Origin: Lactobacillus sp.
GTDB lineage: Bacteria; Bacillota; Bacilli; Lactobacillales; Lactobacillaceae
Length of the DNA: 64,000 bases
Direction: 5' to 3'
Assembly (NCBI GenBank): GCA_022484695.1
Contig: JAKVKU010000007.1
Span: 1 to 64,000 of the forward strand
In this document: piece after piece, positions 25,052-32,936 of the stretch
Position numbering within the stretch: the stretch's first letter is position 1
Layout: every line of letters starts with the position of its first letter
The notes under the pieces: model-generated
Database searches by the model: none
What the model was told of the DNA's origin: nothing
Seen by the model: only the letters and a program-made list of their open reading frames with translations
Made by a program: the position numbers and the translations under genes

Positions 25052-25900
25052 TTACCGAGCCAATTCCCGCTTCAAATAATCGGTAAAGCTCGTGGGCTCC
25101 CGGCCTAACAAATACCGCAGGACATTAGGATTGCCGTCTAAGCCCCAGCGGCTGTAACTGTCGGCCAACTGTTTAAAGCCGGCCCGGAAGTACAGGTCAG
25201 TGGCCTGGATTTGGTCCAAAAATTGGGTCACCGGGACATATTTGGCCTGCGCCTGTAACCCGGTCACAGCGTTGAACTGGGCCACTAATTCCACCGGTGA
25301 ATAGGCCTGGGTGCCCACCAGCTCGTAGGTAGCTTTGTTATGAAAAGCGGGCTTTTGGGCGACTTTGACCACCACGGCTGCCACATCTTCCGGGTCCACA
25401 TAGGCCACCTTGGCATGAATGTCATAGAAAATACCATAAGTTAGGGATTGTTGCACCTGTTTGGGGTTGAAATTATGCATATAGTGCATAGGTTGCAAAA
25501 TCGTATAAGTCAGGCTGTGGGCCATCCCCTGATAAATCAAATGTTCCTCCACATCCCGCTTAGCCACATGTTGCAATAAAGTATGCAAAATCGGATGGGT
25601 GACGGAGATAAAAATAAACTGCTGCACGTGGTTAGCAATGGCCAGGTCCACCAATGTTTGGCCGATCAAAGCCTCTTCCGGGGAGAACAACGGGGGAATA
25701 TACGCAATTTGATCCACATCGGTTAATACATCTTTTAAAAAATCGAGATCCGTTAAATCGCCAACTTTGGCGGCTTTGATGCCAGGTAAGTTCTTAACTT
25801 GAGGGTTGATGTCGGTGGCTAAGACGTCATAGCCCGCGTTGACTAAGGCTTGGGTGATGATGGTGCCGGTATGGCCGGCGGCTGAAGTAACTAAAAACAT
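25052..25900 (-). CDS. NmrA-like NAD(P)-binding protein
   Basis: The 282-residue protein has a Rossmann start LVTSAAGHTGTIITQALVNAG with a GxxGxxG variant (AAGHTG), an acidic end of strand 2 (ATDIN), and VQQFIFISVTHP followed by YTILQPMHYMHNF, as in NmrA/QOR2-type atypical SDRs. It lacks the YxxxK pair, so it may sense redox or reduce quinones. ATG 25900 lies ten bases after AAGGAG. Confidence 0.78.
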   Translation of the reverse strand: MFLVTSAAGHTGTIITQALVNAGYDVLATDINPQVKNLPGIKAAKVGDLTDLDFLKDVLTDVDQIAYIPPLFSPEEALIGQTLVDLAIANHVQQFIFISVTHPILHTLLQHVAKRDVEEHLIYQGMAHSLTYTILQPMHYMHNFNPKQVQQSLTYGIFYDIHAKVAYVDPEDVAAVVVKVAQKPAFHNKATYELVGTQAYSPVELVAQFNAVTGLQAQAKYVPVTQFLDQIQATDLYFRAGFKQLADSYSRWGLDGNPNVLRYLLGREPTSFTDYLKRELAR

Positions 25901-26054
25901 AAAAATCACGCTCCTTTAGCCGAATTGTAACACAATTCACAAATTAAATGCAACTGCATGTAATTATGGCTAATTTATGCTATACTGCGGAGGCAAACAG
26001 CTATTGCCGCACAATGGCTGGTCACTAAATCAAACAGAATTGGAGTGGATCGTC

Positions 26055-26822
26055 ATGGAATTAACTGGACATCATATTTTAATCACGGGAGGGACTACGG
26101 GTATTGGGTTGGCCTTGGCCCAAGCGCTACTGGCCCAGGGCAACACCGTATTAGCCGTGGATTACAGCCCGGAGAACATTAAAGCCGCCCAAGCCAAAAG
26201 CCCGCAATTACAAACCCACCTCACCGACTTAAGTTCCGCTGCCCAGCGGGTCGCCTTAAAGGACTGGATTCAAACTGATTTTAAAGACATCGATATTTTG
26301 ATTAATAACGCCGGTATTCAGCGCTGGATTAACTTGTTAAATTTGAAACATGACTGGGATTGGTACCACCAGGAATTGGCCATTAATTTTGAGGCCCAAT
26401 TGCACTTGACCATGTTGCTATTACCCATGATCACCCAACAGCCAAAGGGCGCCATTATCAACGTGTCCTCGGGGCTGGTGACCAATCCTGGGGCCTGGGT
26501 ACCCCTATACACCGCTGCCAAAACCGGGGTCCATGGCTTTACCCAGGCACTGCGGCTGCAGCTACAAGACACGCCCACCAAGGTCTTTGAAATCCTGCCC
26601 CCGGCCGTGAACACTGACTTAGGGGGTTCGGGGGCCCACACTTATGGGGTAGACCTGTCCGAATTTATCGCGGCGGTCTTGGACCAATTGACCCAAGACC
26701 TGCCGGAAATCACCTATGGCACATCCTGGGACCAGCTCCGGGCCACCAAAGCCCACAACCTGGCCACCACCCAACAAACCTGGGAGTTATTTAAAGATAA
26801 TCCGAATTTTAAAAATGCTTAA
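26055..26822 (+). CDS. Short-chain dehydrogenase/reductase (DltE-like)
   Basis: This 255-residue classical SDR has the cofactor motif TGGTTGIGLA (residues 12-21), NNAGIQ, Ser in INVSSGLV and the catalytic YTAAK pair. The opening MELTGHHILITGG and the text after NNAG resemble DltE-like proteins. ATG 26055 follows GGAGTGG; a longer frame from 25977 has no ribosome site. It is convergent with the MarR gene. Substrate unknown. Confidence 0.85.
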   Translation: MELTGHHILITGGTTGIGLALAQALLAQGNTVLAVDYSPENIKAAQAKSPQLQTHLTDLSSAAQRVALKDWIQTDFKDIDILINNAGIQRWINLLNLKHDWDWYHQELAINFEAQLHLTMLLLPMITQQPKGAIINVSSGLVTNPGAWVPLYTAAKTGVHGFTQALRLQLQDTPTKVFEILPPAVNTDLGGSGAHTYGVDLSEFIAAVLDQLTQDLPEITYGTSWDQLRATKAHNLATTQQTWELFKDNPNFKNA

Positions 26823-26835
26823 ATTAAAAAACCAG

Positions 26836-27264
26836 TTAGGCTTTCAGAGCTTGGCTGAGTTGTTGGATCATTTGGTAGAGGGCTTTGGGCTGCAGGACTT
26901 GGCGGCTTAACTTGCGGTTCAGCCCGTTGATATCTTGGGCCACCTTTTGATACACGGCTTGTCCAGTAGCGGTTAATGCCAATTGGCCGGTACGTTTATC
27001 CTTAGCTGAGGTGGTTTTAGTCACCAGCCCGGCCTTGATCAAGTTATTGACACTGCGGGTCACCGAACTTTGATTCATTTGAATTAAATCGTTGAGCTGA
27101 CTTTGAGAAATCAGGGGATGCTCAGCGATTTTTAGAATATAAAAATAATTGCTGGCGTTGAGGCCATAGGGTTTCAAGCGCTGATTAATGGTGGTGGTGA
27201 CGGTATTATTTAAGATGGCAATTTGCTGAACCAAATCGTAAGCCGGGGATTGTTGTGAAGTCAT
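26836..27264 (-). CDS. MarR-family transcriptional regulator
   Basis: The 142-residue protein has a winged helix with NYFYILKIAEHPLISQSQLN, MNQSSVTRSVNNLIKAGLV and the wing TTSAKDKRTGQLALTATG, followed by a C-terminal dimerisation helix. It lies tail to tail with the SDR. Its target is unknown; the SDR and NmrA-type genes are candidates by nearness only. ATG 27264 follows AAAGGA. Confidence 0.85.
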   Translation of the reverse strand: MTSQQSPAYDLVQQIAILNNTVTTTINQRLKPYGLNASNYFYILKIAEHPLISQSQLNDLIQMNQSSVTRSVNNLIKAGLVTKTTSAKDKRTGQLALTATGQAVYQKVAQDINGLNRKLSRQVLQPKALYQMIQQLSQALKA

Positions 27265-27334
27265 CAAAAGAAGTCCTTTACATTAGAATAATTCTATTAT
27301 ACCGAAGTTTTGCCAATAAAGCTGAGATTAAAAA

Positions 27335-27360
27335 AACCGGACCCCCAAAAGGGCCCGGTT
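27335..27360 (-). terminator. Terminator of mop
   Basis: A ten-base stem with one mismatch (27335-27344 with 27351-27360) is followed on the minus strand by a T-run of seven. Confidence 0.85.
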
Positions 27361-27373
27361 AAATCTATGCAGA

Positions 27374-27586
27374 TTAGTCGTCAATACCGACGATAACAGA
27401 AGTGGCTTTGATCACAGCGTAAGCTTCTTTACCAACTTCCAAACCTAAACCATTGATGGAATCCATGGAGATCGTTGAAACGATTTCGTGGCCGTCACCA
27501 ATATCAATGGTAACGATGCCGTTAACAGCACCTTTTTCAATGTTGGTAATCTTACCTTTAAATTGATTTCTTGCACTTAGCTTCAT
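27374..27586 (-). CDS. mop: Molybdate/molybdopterin-binding Mop-like protein (TOBE domain)
   Basis: The 70-residue product starts MKLSARNQFKGKITNIEKGA, the Mop signature, and continues VNGIVTIDIGDGHEIVSTIS and VGKEAYAVIKATSVIVG. Single-domain Mop proteins (molbindins) store molybdate as oligomers in the cytosol. Its presence fits the molybdenum hydroxylase at 59.9-63.6 kb. It is a single gene with its own terminator. Confidence 0.9.
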   Translation of the reverse strand: MKLSARNQFKGKITNIEKGAVNGIVTIDIGDGHEIVSTISMDSINGLGLEVGKEAYAVIKATSVIVGIDD

Positions 27587-27738
27587 AATGTAGTTGCTCC
27601 TCTTTTAATGAAATTATGAACATATTTAGTATAACATCTTAGAAAGCGTTTTTACAGTAGCAATCAACTTCATTCCCAACCCTAAAAGGGCTACAATAAC
27701 CATAACAAACTCAAATTCAGTTCAAAGGAGTGCTTTGC

Positions 27739-28587
27739 ATGGATGCAACGTGGTTGGCACAACTGCCAATTCCTAAAGTCACCGCGGCCCAACCTGTGAG
27801 CGGTGGCGATATCAACCAGGCCTATCATTTAACGACCGCTACTGAAGATTATTTTTTATTAGTCCAGCCCAACCATCCCCAAAGCTTCTACGACCACGAA
27901 ATCGACGGCCTCAAACTGCTGGGCCAAGTGGTCAACGTCCCCAAAGTGATCGCCAGTGGGGCAATTGGCCCCGACGCCTATTTGCTCATCAGCTACATCG
28001 ACGTGGGGGTGGGGGACCAGTTTCAACTGGGGGAAATGGTGGGCCAACTCCACCGCACCTACAGCCCCAACCAGCAATTTGGGTATAAAACGGCCTTTCA
28101 TTCCGGCGACTTCCTGGTGCGCAATGACTGGTCTAATAACTGGGCCGACTTTTTCTTGCAGACCCGCCTGAATCCTTTAGCCCAGCGCCTCACGCAAATG
28201 GGACGGTTTATACCAGCCTGGCAGCCTAAATTTCAACGGGCGACAGTTCTGTTTCAACAACTGATCGCTGACTACGACCCCAAGCCATCCCTGTTACACG
28301 GCGATTTATGGGCGGGCAATTACCTGTTCGACCAAGCTGGCACGCCTTATCTTATCGATCCCAGTGTTTGGTATGGGGACCGGGAGTTTGATATCGCCTT
28401 GACCACGGTTTTTGGGGGCTATGATCAAAATTTTTATGCCGGTTATAATCAAGTTTATCCCCTGGCCACTGGCTACGCCCAGCGCATCGAATTTTACCGC
28501 TTGTACTATTTAATGATTCACCTGTTCTTATTTGGCAATACCTACCAAGAACCGGTGGGGCGTATTCTAGCCAATCTAGATAACTGA
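27739..28587 (+). CDS. Fructosamine kinase family protein
   Basis: This 282-residue kinase-fold protein has the glycine-loop equivalent PVSGGDINQAYHL, YLLISYIDVG, the catalytic-loop HGDLWAGNYLF and the metal-binding IDPSVWYGDRE. Family members phosphorylate fructosamines or ribulosamines for protein deglycation. ATG 27739 follows AAAGGAG. It is a single gene ending at a bidirectional terminator. Confidence 0.88.
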   Translation: MDATWLAQLPIPKVTAAQPVSGGDINQAYHLTTATEDYFLLVQPNHPQSFYDHEIDGLKLLGQVVNVPKVIASGAIGPDAYLLISYIDVGVGDQFQLGEMVGQLHRTYSPNQQFGYKTAFHSGDFLVRNDWSNNWADFFLQTRLNPLAQRLTQMGRFIPAWQPKFQRATVLFQQLIADYDPKPSLLHGDLWAGNYLFDQAGTPYLIDPSVWYGDREFDIALTTVFGGYDQNFYAGYNQVYPLATGYAQRIEFYRLYYLMIHLFLFGNTYQEPVGRILANLDN

Positions 28588-28593
28588 TTATGC

Positions 28594-28639
28594 AAAAAAT
28601 CCCTGGACTAACCAAATGCCGGCTAGTCCAGGGATTTTT
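28594..28639. terminator. Bidirectional terminator
   Basis: A 16-bp stem (28594-28610 with 28624-28639) with A/T runs on both sides lies between the kinase and the convergent ABC transporter operon. Confidence 0.9.
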
Positions 28640-28652
28640 GTCAAATCAGATA

Positions 28653-29501
28653 CTACTTATTGGTAATGATAATGTCAGAAGCTTTAACTTCAGAACCGAA
28701 GTAAGGTTTCAATTGAGAGTTGTAGCTCTTTTCAAAGAAGTTGGCTTTGTTTAACTTGGTGATTTCTTTGTTAGTCCAAGTTAACAGAGACTTGTTGCCT
28801 TTTTTGACGGCAGGAGCGATGTATTGCTTAGGACCGATGCTCTTGATACCCACAGTGTACTTAGGATTGTTCTTGACCCAAGCATATAAGTAAGAGTTAT
28901 CGTCGGCTAAGGCCACACCACGGCCGTTCTTCAAGGCGTTGAATTGTTGGGTCTTGGAGTCATACTTTTGCAAGTTGACATCTTTTTGTTGGGCCGTGAA
29001 GTAGTTTTCAGCGGTGGTCCCTTTAGTGACGATCAAATCTTTACCCTTTAATTGGGAAACCTTGGTGATAGGTTTGCTCTTAGGTGAGATGACGCCCACA
29101 GAAACTTTCATGTAAGGCTTGGCAAAGTCCACGACTTGCTTCCGTTCATCGGTAACGGTGAAGTTGGCTAAAACGATATCGACTTTGTTAGAGTTCAAAG
29201 CGTCCACTCGGTTGTTGGCGTTGACTTGTACGAATTTAGTTTTAACACCTAAATCCTTGGCCACCTGACGAGCTAAGGCTAAATCATAACCGGTCAATTT
29301 ACCTTTTTTATTGACCCAGCCATAAGGGGGCAGATCTTGGAACACGGCGATTTTAATGGTGCCCCGTTTTTTAATGGCGCTGACCGAGCTGTCATTGCTG
29401 GCAGCGTTGGCCGTAGTTGGTTTGGCAAAGGCTGGGAAAATCAAGGCCAATGCAGCGACGACAGTTAATATTAATACCCAAGACTTAGACTTACGATTCA
29501 T
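28653..29501 (-). CDS. Amino-acid ABC transporter substrate-binding protein
   Basis: The 282-residue protein has a signal peptide (MNRKSKSWVLILTVVAALAL) with cleavage likely near ANAAS and no lipobox Cys. The solute-binding domain 3 signature GYDLALARQVAKDLG and the binding-site pieces LPPYGWVN, VDIVLANFTVTDERK and GTTAENYF place it among polar or basic amino-acid binders. Anchoring without a lipid Cys is unusual, so it may stay attached by its uncleaved leader. It is the last gene of a four-gene leftward operon. Confidence 0.88.
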   Translation of the reverse strand: MNRKSKSWVLILTVVAALALIFPAFAKPTTANAASNDSSVSAIKKRGTIKIAVFQDLPPYGWVNKKGKLTGYDLALARQVAKDLGVKTKFVQVNANNRVDALNSNKVDIVLANFTVTDERKQVVDFAKPYMKVSVGVISPKSKPITKVSQLKGKDLIVTKGTTAENYFTAQQKDVNLQKYDSKTQQFNALKNGRGVALADDNSYLYAWVKNNPKYTVGIKSIGPKQYIAPAVKKGNKSLLTWTNKEITKLNKANFFEKSYNSQLKPYFGSEVKASDIIITNK

Positions 29502-29547
29502 TTGAAAACCCTCCATGTATATATGTTTTTTGAAGCTTGTTGAAAAA

Positions 29548-30282
29548 TTAGAAGTCCATACTTTGCAGAAACTCCTTTGCCCGGTCGGTTTGGGGGTTGG
29601 TGAAGAAATCTTTGCCCGGGGTGCTTTCTAGGATGTGGCCGTCGTCTAGGAACAAGACGTTGTCGGCGATTTGTTGGGCAAAGTTCATTTCGTGGGTCAC
29701 CACGATCATGGTCATCTTTTGTTTGGCTAAGTTGGCCATGATTTCCAAAACCCCCCGGACCATTTCGGGATCCAGGCTGGCGGTGACTTCATCAAAGAGC
29801 ATGAAATCAGGGTGTAGGGCCAAGGCCCGGACAATGGCGATTCGCTGTTTTTGACCCCCGGATAATTCTCGGGGGAATTTAGCAGTGTAATCGGCCAAGC
29901 CCACGGTATCTAATAGGCGCAGGGCTTCTTTTTGGGCCGTGGCTTTAGACTGTTTTTGGACTTTAATTGGGCCCAAGGTGATATTATCCATAATATTCAG
30001 ATTGGGGAACAGGTCATAACTTTGAAAGACCATGCCAATTTTTTGGCGCAGGAGCTGCCAGTTCTTTGGCGTCGGGTCTACTTTTTGACCTTGGAAATAA
30101 ATGGTGCCGCTTTGATAGGGTTCCAGGCCGTTCAAGCAACGGATCAAGGTACTTTTACCGGAGCCAGATGGGCCTAAGACGACTTGGACTTCACCGGTGT
30201 TGACGGTAAAGCTGATGTCTTGGAGCACCGGGACCTCACCATAAGCTTTATTGAGATGTTCGACGCGTAATAATTCAGTCAT
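29548..30282 (-). CDS. Amino-acid ABC transporter ATPase (GlnQ type)
   Basis: The 244-residue ATPase has Walker A GPSGSGKST, signature LSGGQKQRIAIVRAL, Walker B FMLFDEVTASLDPE and the H-loop THEMNFAQ. Its length and ending match GlnQ/HisP-type components for amino-acid import. It lies between the permeases and the binding protein, so the operon encodes a full importer. Confidence 0.92.
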   Translation of the reverse strand: MTELLRVEHLNKAYGEVPVLQDISFTVNTGEVQVVLGPSGSGKSTLIRCLNGLEPYQSGTIYFQGQKVDPTPKNWQLLRQKIGMVFQSYDLFPNLNIMDNITLGPIKVQKQSKATAQKEALRLLDTVGLADYTAKFPRELSGGQKQRIAIVRALALHPDFMLFDEVTASLDPEMVRGVLEIMANLAKQKMTMIVVTHEMNFAQQIADNVLFLDDGHILESTPGKDFFTNPQTDRAKEFLQSMDF

Positions 30283-30286
30283 TGGC

Positions 30287-30955
30287 TCAATCCTTTTGTA
30301 ATTTTTTGGCTAGCAGTGAAAATGGGTAACAAATTAAGAAGTATAAGACGAAGATGACGCCATAGACCCAAAAGGCCCCTTGGGGATATTGCTTTTGGTT
30401 GGCTTCGATGATTTGCTGACCCACGTTGATCACGTCTAGCACACTGATCAATAGGAGCAAGGACGTGGTTTTGATGATCCGGCTGATCAGGTTCATCATG
30501 GCCGGCAGCATGAGTTTTAACGATTGGGGTATTAAGACGTAGTAGTAAAGCTGGCTGCGATTTAACCCAATGGCTAAGCCGGAATCCACTTGGTGCTGGG
30601 GCACGGAAATCAAGGCGCCCCGGACGATATCGCTGGCTTCAGCGGCCATCCATAGGGTGAATACCAAGGTGGCCACTTCGGCGGCGGGTAAATTCAGGTT
30701 CATGCTCTTGGGTAGAATATAATAGAATAAAAATAGTAAAACTACCGTGGGCACGATGCGGAAGAATTCCAAGTAAAGTCGCAAAATAAAGCGTAGGAAG
30801 CGATTTTTGAAGGTCCGCAAGACCCCTAAGAAGATACCTAACACACCACCGGCAATAATGGCAATCAATGCCACCCGAATGGTGATCCAAAGCCCGCCCA
30901 GCAATCTGGGCAAGTTCTGACCTTCAAATATCAGATTAATCCCCGAATGTGCCAT
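30287..30955 (-). CDS. Amino-acid ABC transporter permease 2
   Basis: This 222-residue HisM/GlnP-type permease has five predicted helices and the ATPase-contact loop VDSGLAIGLNRSQLYYYVLIPQ. AAAGGAGG precedes its ATG, and it overlaps the first permease by 20 bases. Both permeases together form the channel. Confidence 0.9.
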   Translation of the reverse strand: MAHSGINLIFEGQNLPRLLGGLWITIRVALIAIIAGGVLGIFLGVLRTFKNRFLRFILRLYLEFFRIVPTVVLLFLFYYILPKSMNLNLPAAEVATLVFTLWMAAEASDIVRGALISVPQHQVDSGLAIGLNRSQLYYYVLIPQSLKLMLPAMMNLISRIIKTTSLLLLISVLDVINVGQQIIEANQKQYPQGAFWVYGVIFVLYFLICYPFSLLAKKLQKD

Positions 30956-31595
30956 AGCGAATCCTCCTTTCCAGCCAAGTGAGAATAATCGACAGCGGAA
31001 TCAAAATAATGGCATAACCTACTACTAATACCAGCAGATATTCATTGGTATGGTAGTACAACCCGATCAAATCCAAAGCCGTATTGGTCAATTCTGGAAT
31101 GGCGATGACGGTGAAAATTGAGGTCTCCTTGATTAAGAAGATAATATTTGCCGCTAACGCTGGGATACTTAACGCAAACCCCTGGGGGAAGACCACATAG
31201 CGGGTCAGTTGACCTTGGGATAAGCCAATGGCCTTGCCGGATTCAATCTGGCTGTTGGGGATGCCATCAAAGCCCCCGGAGAAACCTTCGGCCATGTAGC
31301 TGCCGCCGAGGAAAATCAAGCCGATGATCCCACAGGTATATGCCGATAGCTTCAAACCAATGCCCGGCAGGCCGTAGTAGATGAAGAATAACTGAATCAA
31401 TAAGGGCGTGTTCCGGGAGAGTTCGATATAGGCACCGACGATTTGCTTTAGGACAGGTATTTTGAAGTACTGACACAGACTACACATCAAGCCTAAAATA
31501 ATGGCCCCAAGAATGCCCAGGGCCGACATTTGCAAGGTTAAGATGAAGCCTTTTTGAAACATTGGTAAACTTTGCTGAATAATTTGCCAGCTCAA
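30936..31595 (-). CDS. Amino-acid ABC transporter permease 1
   Basis: First gene of the operon, about 219 residues, with five helices and the loop IESGKAIGLSQGQLTRYVVFPQ. No ATG is present at the start. TTG 31595 lies eight bases after AAAGGGGG; TTG 31601 is too close to it. A consensus promoter lies upstream at 31651-31679. Confidence 0.88.
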   Translation of the reverse strand: MSWQIIQQSLPMFQKGFILTLQMSALGILGAIILGLMCSLCQYFKIPVLKQIVGAYIELSRNTPLLIQLFFIYYGLPGIGLKLSAYTCGIIGLIFLGGSYMAEGFSGGFDGIPNSQIESGKAIGLSQGQLTRYVVFPQGFALSIPALAANIIFLIKETSIFTVIAIPELTNTALDLIGLYYHTNEYLLVLVVGYAIILIPLSIILTWLERRIRYGTFGD

Positions 31596-31650
31596 AAACA
31601 ATCCCCCTTTAGTTATGTATTTGTAGGCGTTTTATACCCACTTGTATTCG

Positions 31651-31679
31651 AGTATAATTTTGGCTGATACCCCTGTCAA
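31651..31679 (-). promoter_or_regulatory. Promoter of the amino-acid ABC transporter operon
   Basis: On the minus strand TTGACA (31674-31679) and TATACT (31651-31656) are separated by 17 bases, near-perfect sigma-A spacing, about 55 bases before the first permease start. Confidence 0.8.
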
Positions 31680-31761
31680 GCGCTTAAAATAAACCGTTCG
31701 GGGGCTTTTTGTAAGGTTAGTCTCTACAAAGGGCGCTAGACTACACTTGTAACCAAAAAAA

Positions 31762-31828
31762 GACGGTGCCAAGAAAAGTATATTTTTGTGATTAAACAGG
31801 TAAAAATATACTTTATGTCGGTGCCGTC
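31762..31828 (-). terminator. Terminator of the 73-aa gene, with nested repeats
   Basis: An outer GACGG/CCGTC pair and a perfect 13-bp inner stem (31775-31787 with 31802-31814) are followed on the minus strand by seven T residues. The 7-mer CGGTGCC also occurs as a direct repeat at 31764 and 31819. Confidence 0.65.
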
Positions 31829-31864
31829 GCTGGTATTTTCTAACCGCTCATAATTAGAAAATGA

Positions 31865-32086
31865 CTATTTCTTCAAATTCTTTTCAATGAATTCCTTAAT
31901 CTTGTCATCAGAGGCATTCATGAAGGGTTCCATGTCTTGTTCAGTCTTCATTGTATCGTGTTTGTTGTTTTCCATGAAGTAGTCCCACATGGCATCCCGA
32001 AGTGGTGTCTTGCTATCGCTCCAATCAAAAACTTGGCTCATTTCTCTATCTAACATTGCGGTTTCCTTTAACTCTTTAGCTGTCAT
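31865..32086 (-). CDS. Small acidic protein of unknown function
   Basis: The 73-residue product is rich in Asp, Glu, Lys and Met, with no cysteine and no membrane segment. It begins MTAKELKETAMLDREMSQVF and ends in a charged helix (DDKIKEFIEKNLKK). AGGGGG lies eight bases before the ATG and a terminator follows, so it is a real single gene. I do not recognise a family; the composition suggests a small helical, soluble protein. Confidence 0.6.
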   Translation of the reverse strand: MTAKELKETAMLDREMSQVFDWSDSKTPLRDAMWDYFMENNKHDTMKTEQDMEPFMNASDDKIKEFIEKNLKK

Positions 32087-32359
32087 AAAAATGACCCCCT
32101 ATTAATTTATTACAACTACAGTATAGTTCTAAATTTGAAAAATGGCACAAAAAACCGCTGGAAATTAGAAAACGATGAGAGAAATTTCCGCCAAAAATCG
32201 CGCAATAACTACGGCCAGTAGCGGTTTGGAATTTTGAAAGTTCAGGTGATTTTAATATTTTGAAGGCGCTTTCAAATCTAAATAATTTCGAAATTCCTTG
32301 CTTAAAAAGCCGTTTCCATATAGAATAAAGAATTGTATATCAATAAGGAGGTCCAAGAC

Positions 32360-32497
32360 ATGTCTCAAAACACACATACTGGCGTTTCAAACAACCGTCG
32401 TCCAGTTAACTCAAAAAAAGTTAAAGCTCGCCGTAACGAAACTGAAAAAGTCCTCGAATTCGTTAAAAAACGCGCTGAATTGGATACAAACAAATAA
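32360..32497 (+). CDS. Conserved-looking basic 45-aa protein
   Basis: This ORF begins MSQNTHTGVSNNRRPVNSKK and continues with a Lys/Arg-rich helix (VKARRNETEKVLEFVKK). About 12 of 45 residues are basic, with no Cys or membrane segment. It has a perfect AAGGAGG site, favoured codons (AAC, CGT, GAA, GTT) as in highly expressed genes, and its own terminator. Nucleic-acid or ribosome binding is plausible from the charge; nothing proves it. A 71-codon ORF in another frame (32298-32513) overlaps it and has no ribosome site. Confidence 0.75.
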   Translation: MSQNTHTGVSNNRRPVNSKKVKARRNETEKVLEFVKKRAELDTNK

Positions 32498-32511
32498 TTT
32501 CGTTACACCCT

Positions 32512-32551
32512 AGAAGCTGTCCAGACTATTAAGTTATGGGGGCTTCTTTTT
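32512..32551 (+). terminator. Terminator of the 45-aa gene
   Basis: AGAAGC (32512-32517) pairs with GCTTCT (32542-32547), followed by a run of eight T. Confidence 0.7.
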
Positions 32552-32698
32552 TTTGCGTTTTTTTTGGGGGTAAAAGCTGATCATCCTTCGGTAAATCCCG
32601 AACATTGCCTTTTTTATTTTTACAAGTTAATTGTTTAAATTTTATATTACATTAATATATTATAGTTAATTGATTTTATAACTTGTATTATCCAAAAC

Positions 32699-32735
32699 AA
32701 TCGTTTAACGGTTTTAGTGATTTAGTTAAGCGATT
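32699..32735. repeat. Imperfect inverted repeat in the adhesin upstream region
   Basis: AATCGTTTAAC (32699-32709) and GTTAAGCGATT (32725-32735) match at ten of 11 positions around a 15-base spacer. It lies in the 439-base AT-rich gap before the first adhesin. That gap also holds a consensus -10 (TATAAT, 32845-32850) but no convincing -35 and no ORF. An operator is possible. Confidence 0.4.
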
Positions 32736-32936
32736 AATCCCTATTTATCGGCATATGAATGCAAGAAATCAATACAAATTGCTGGCAATTTAGTTTTAGA
32801 CATGTAATAATAGCAACATTCAAGTCATTTTATATAAAATTAATTATAATAAAGATTTGAAAGCTGGCCAGCTAATTTTTTGATGATTCATTCGGATTAT
32901 GTTGTGGGATAGGGAAATGAGGAAGGATGACAAGTA

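Noticed and set aside
31762-31828. Small transposable element (7-bp direct repeats around inverted repeats)
   Set aside because: The T-run on the minus strand and the position after a small gene fit a terminator; the direct repeat is partly the outer stem.
32298-32513. 71-codon ORF
   Set aside because: No ribosome site; it overlaps in another frame the 45-aa gene, which has a perfect AAGGAGG.
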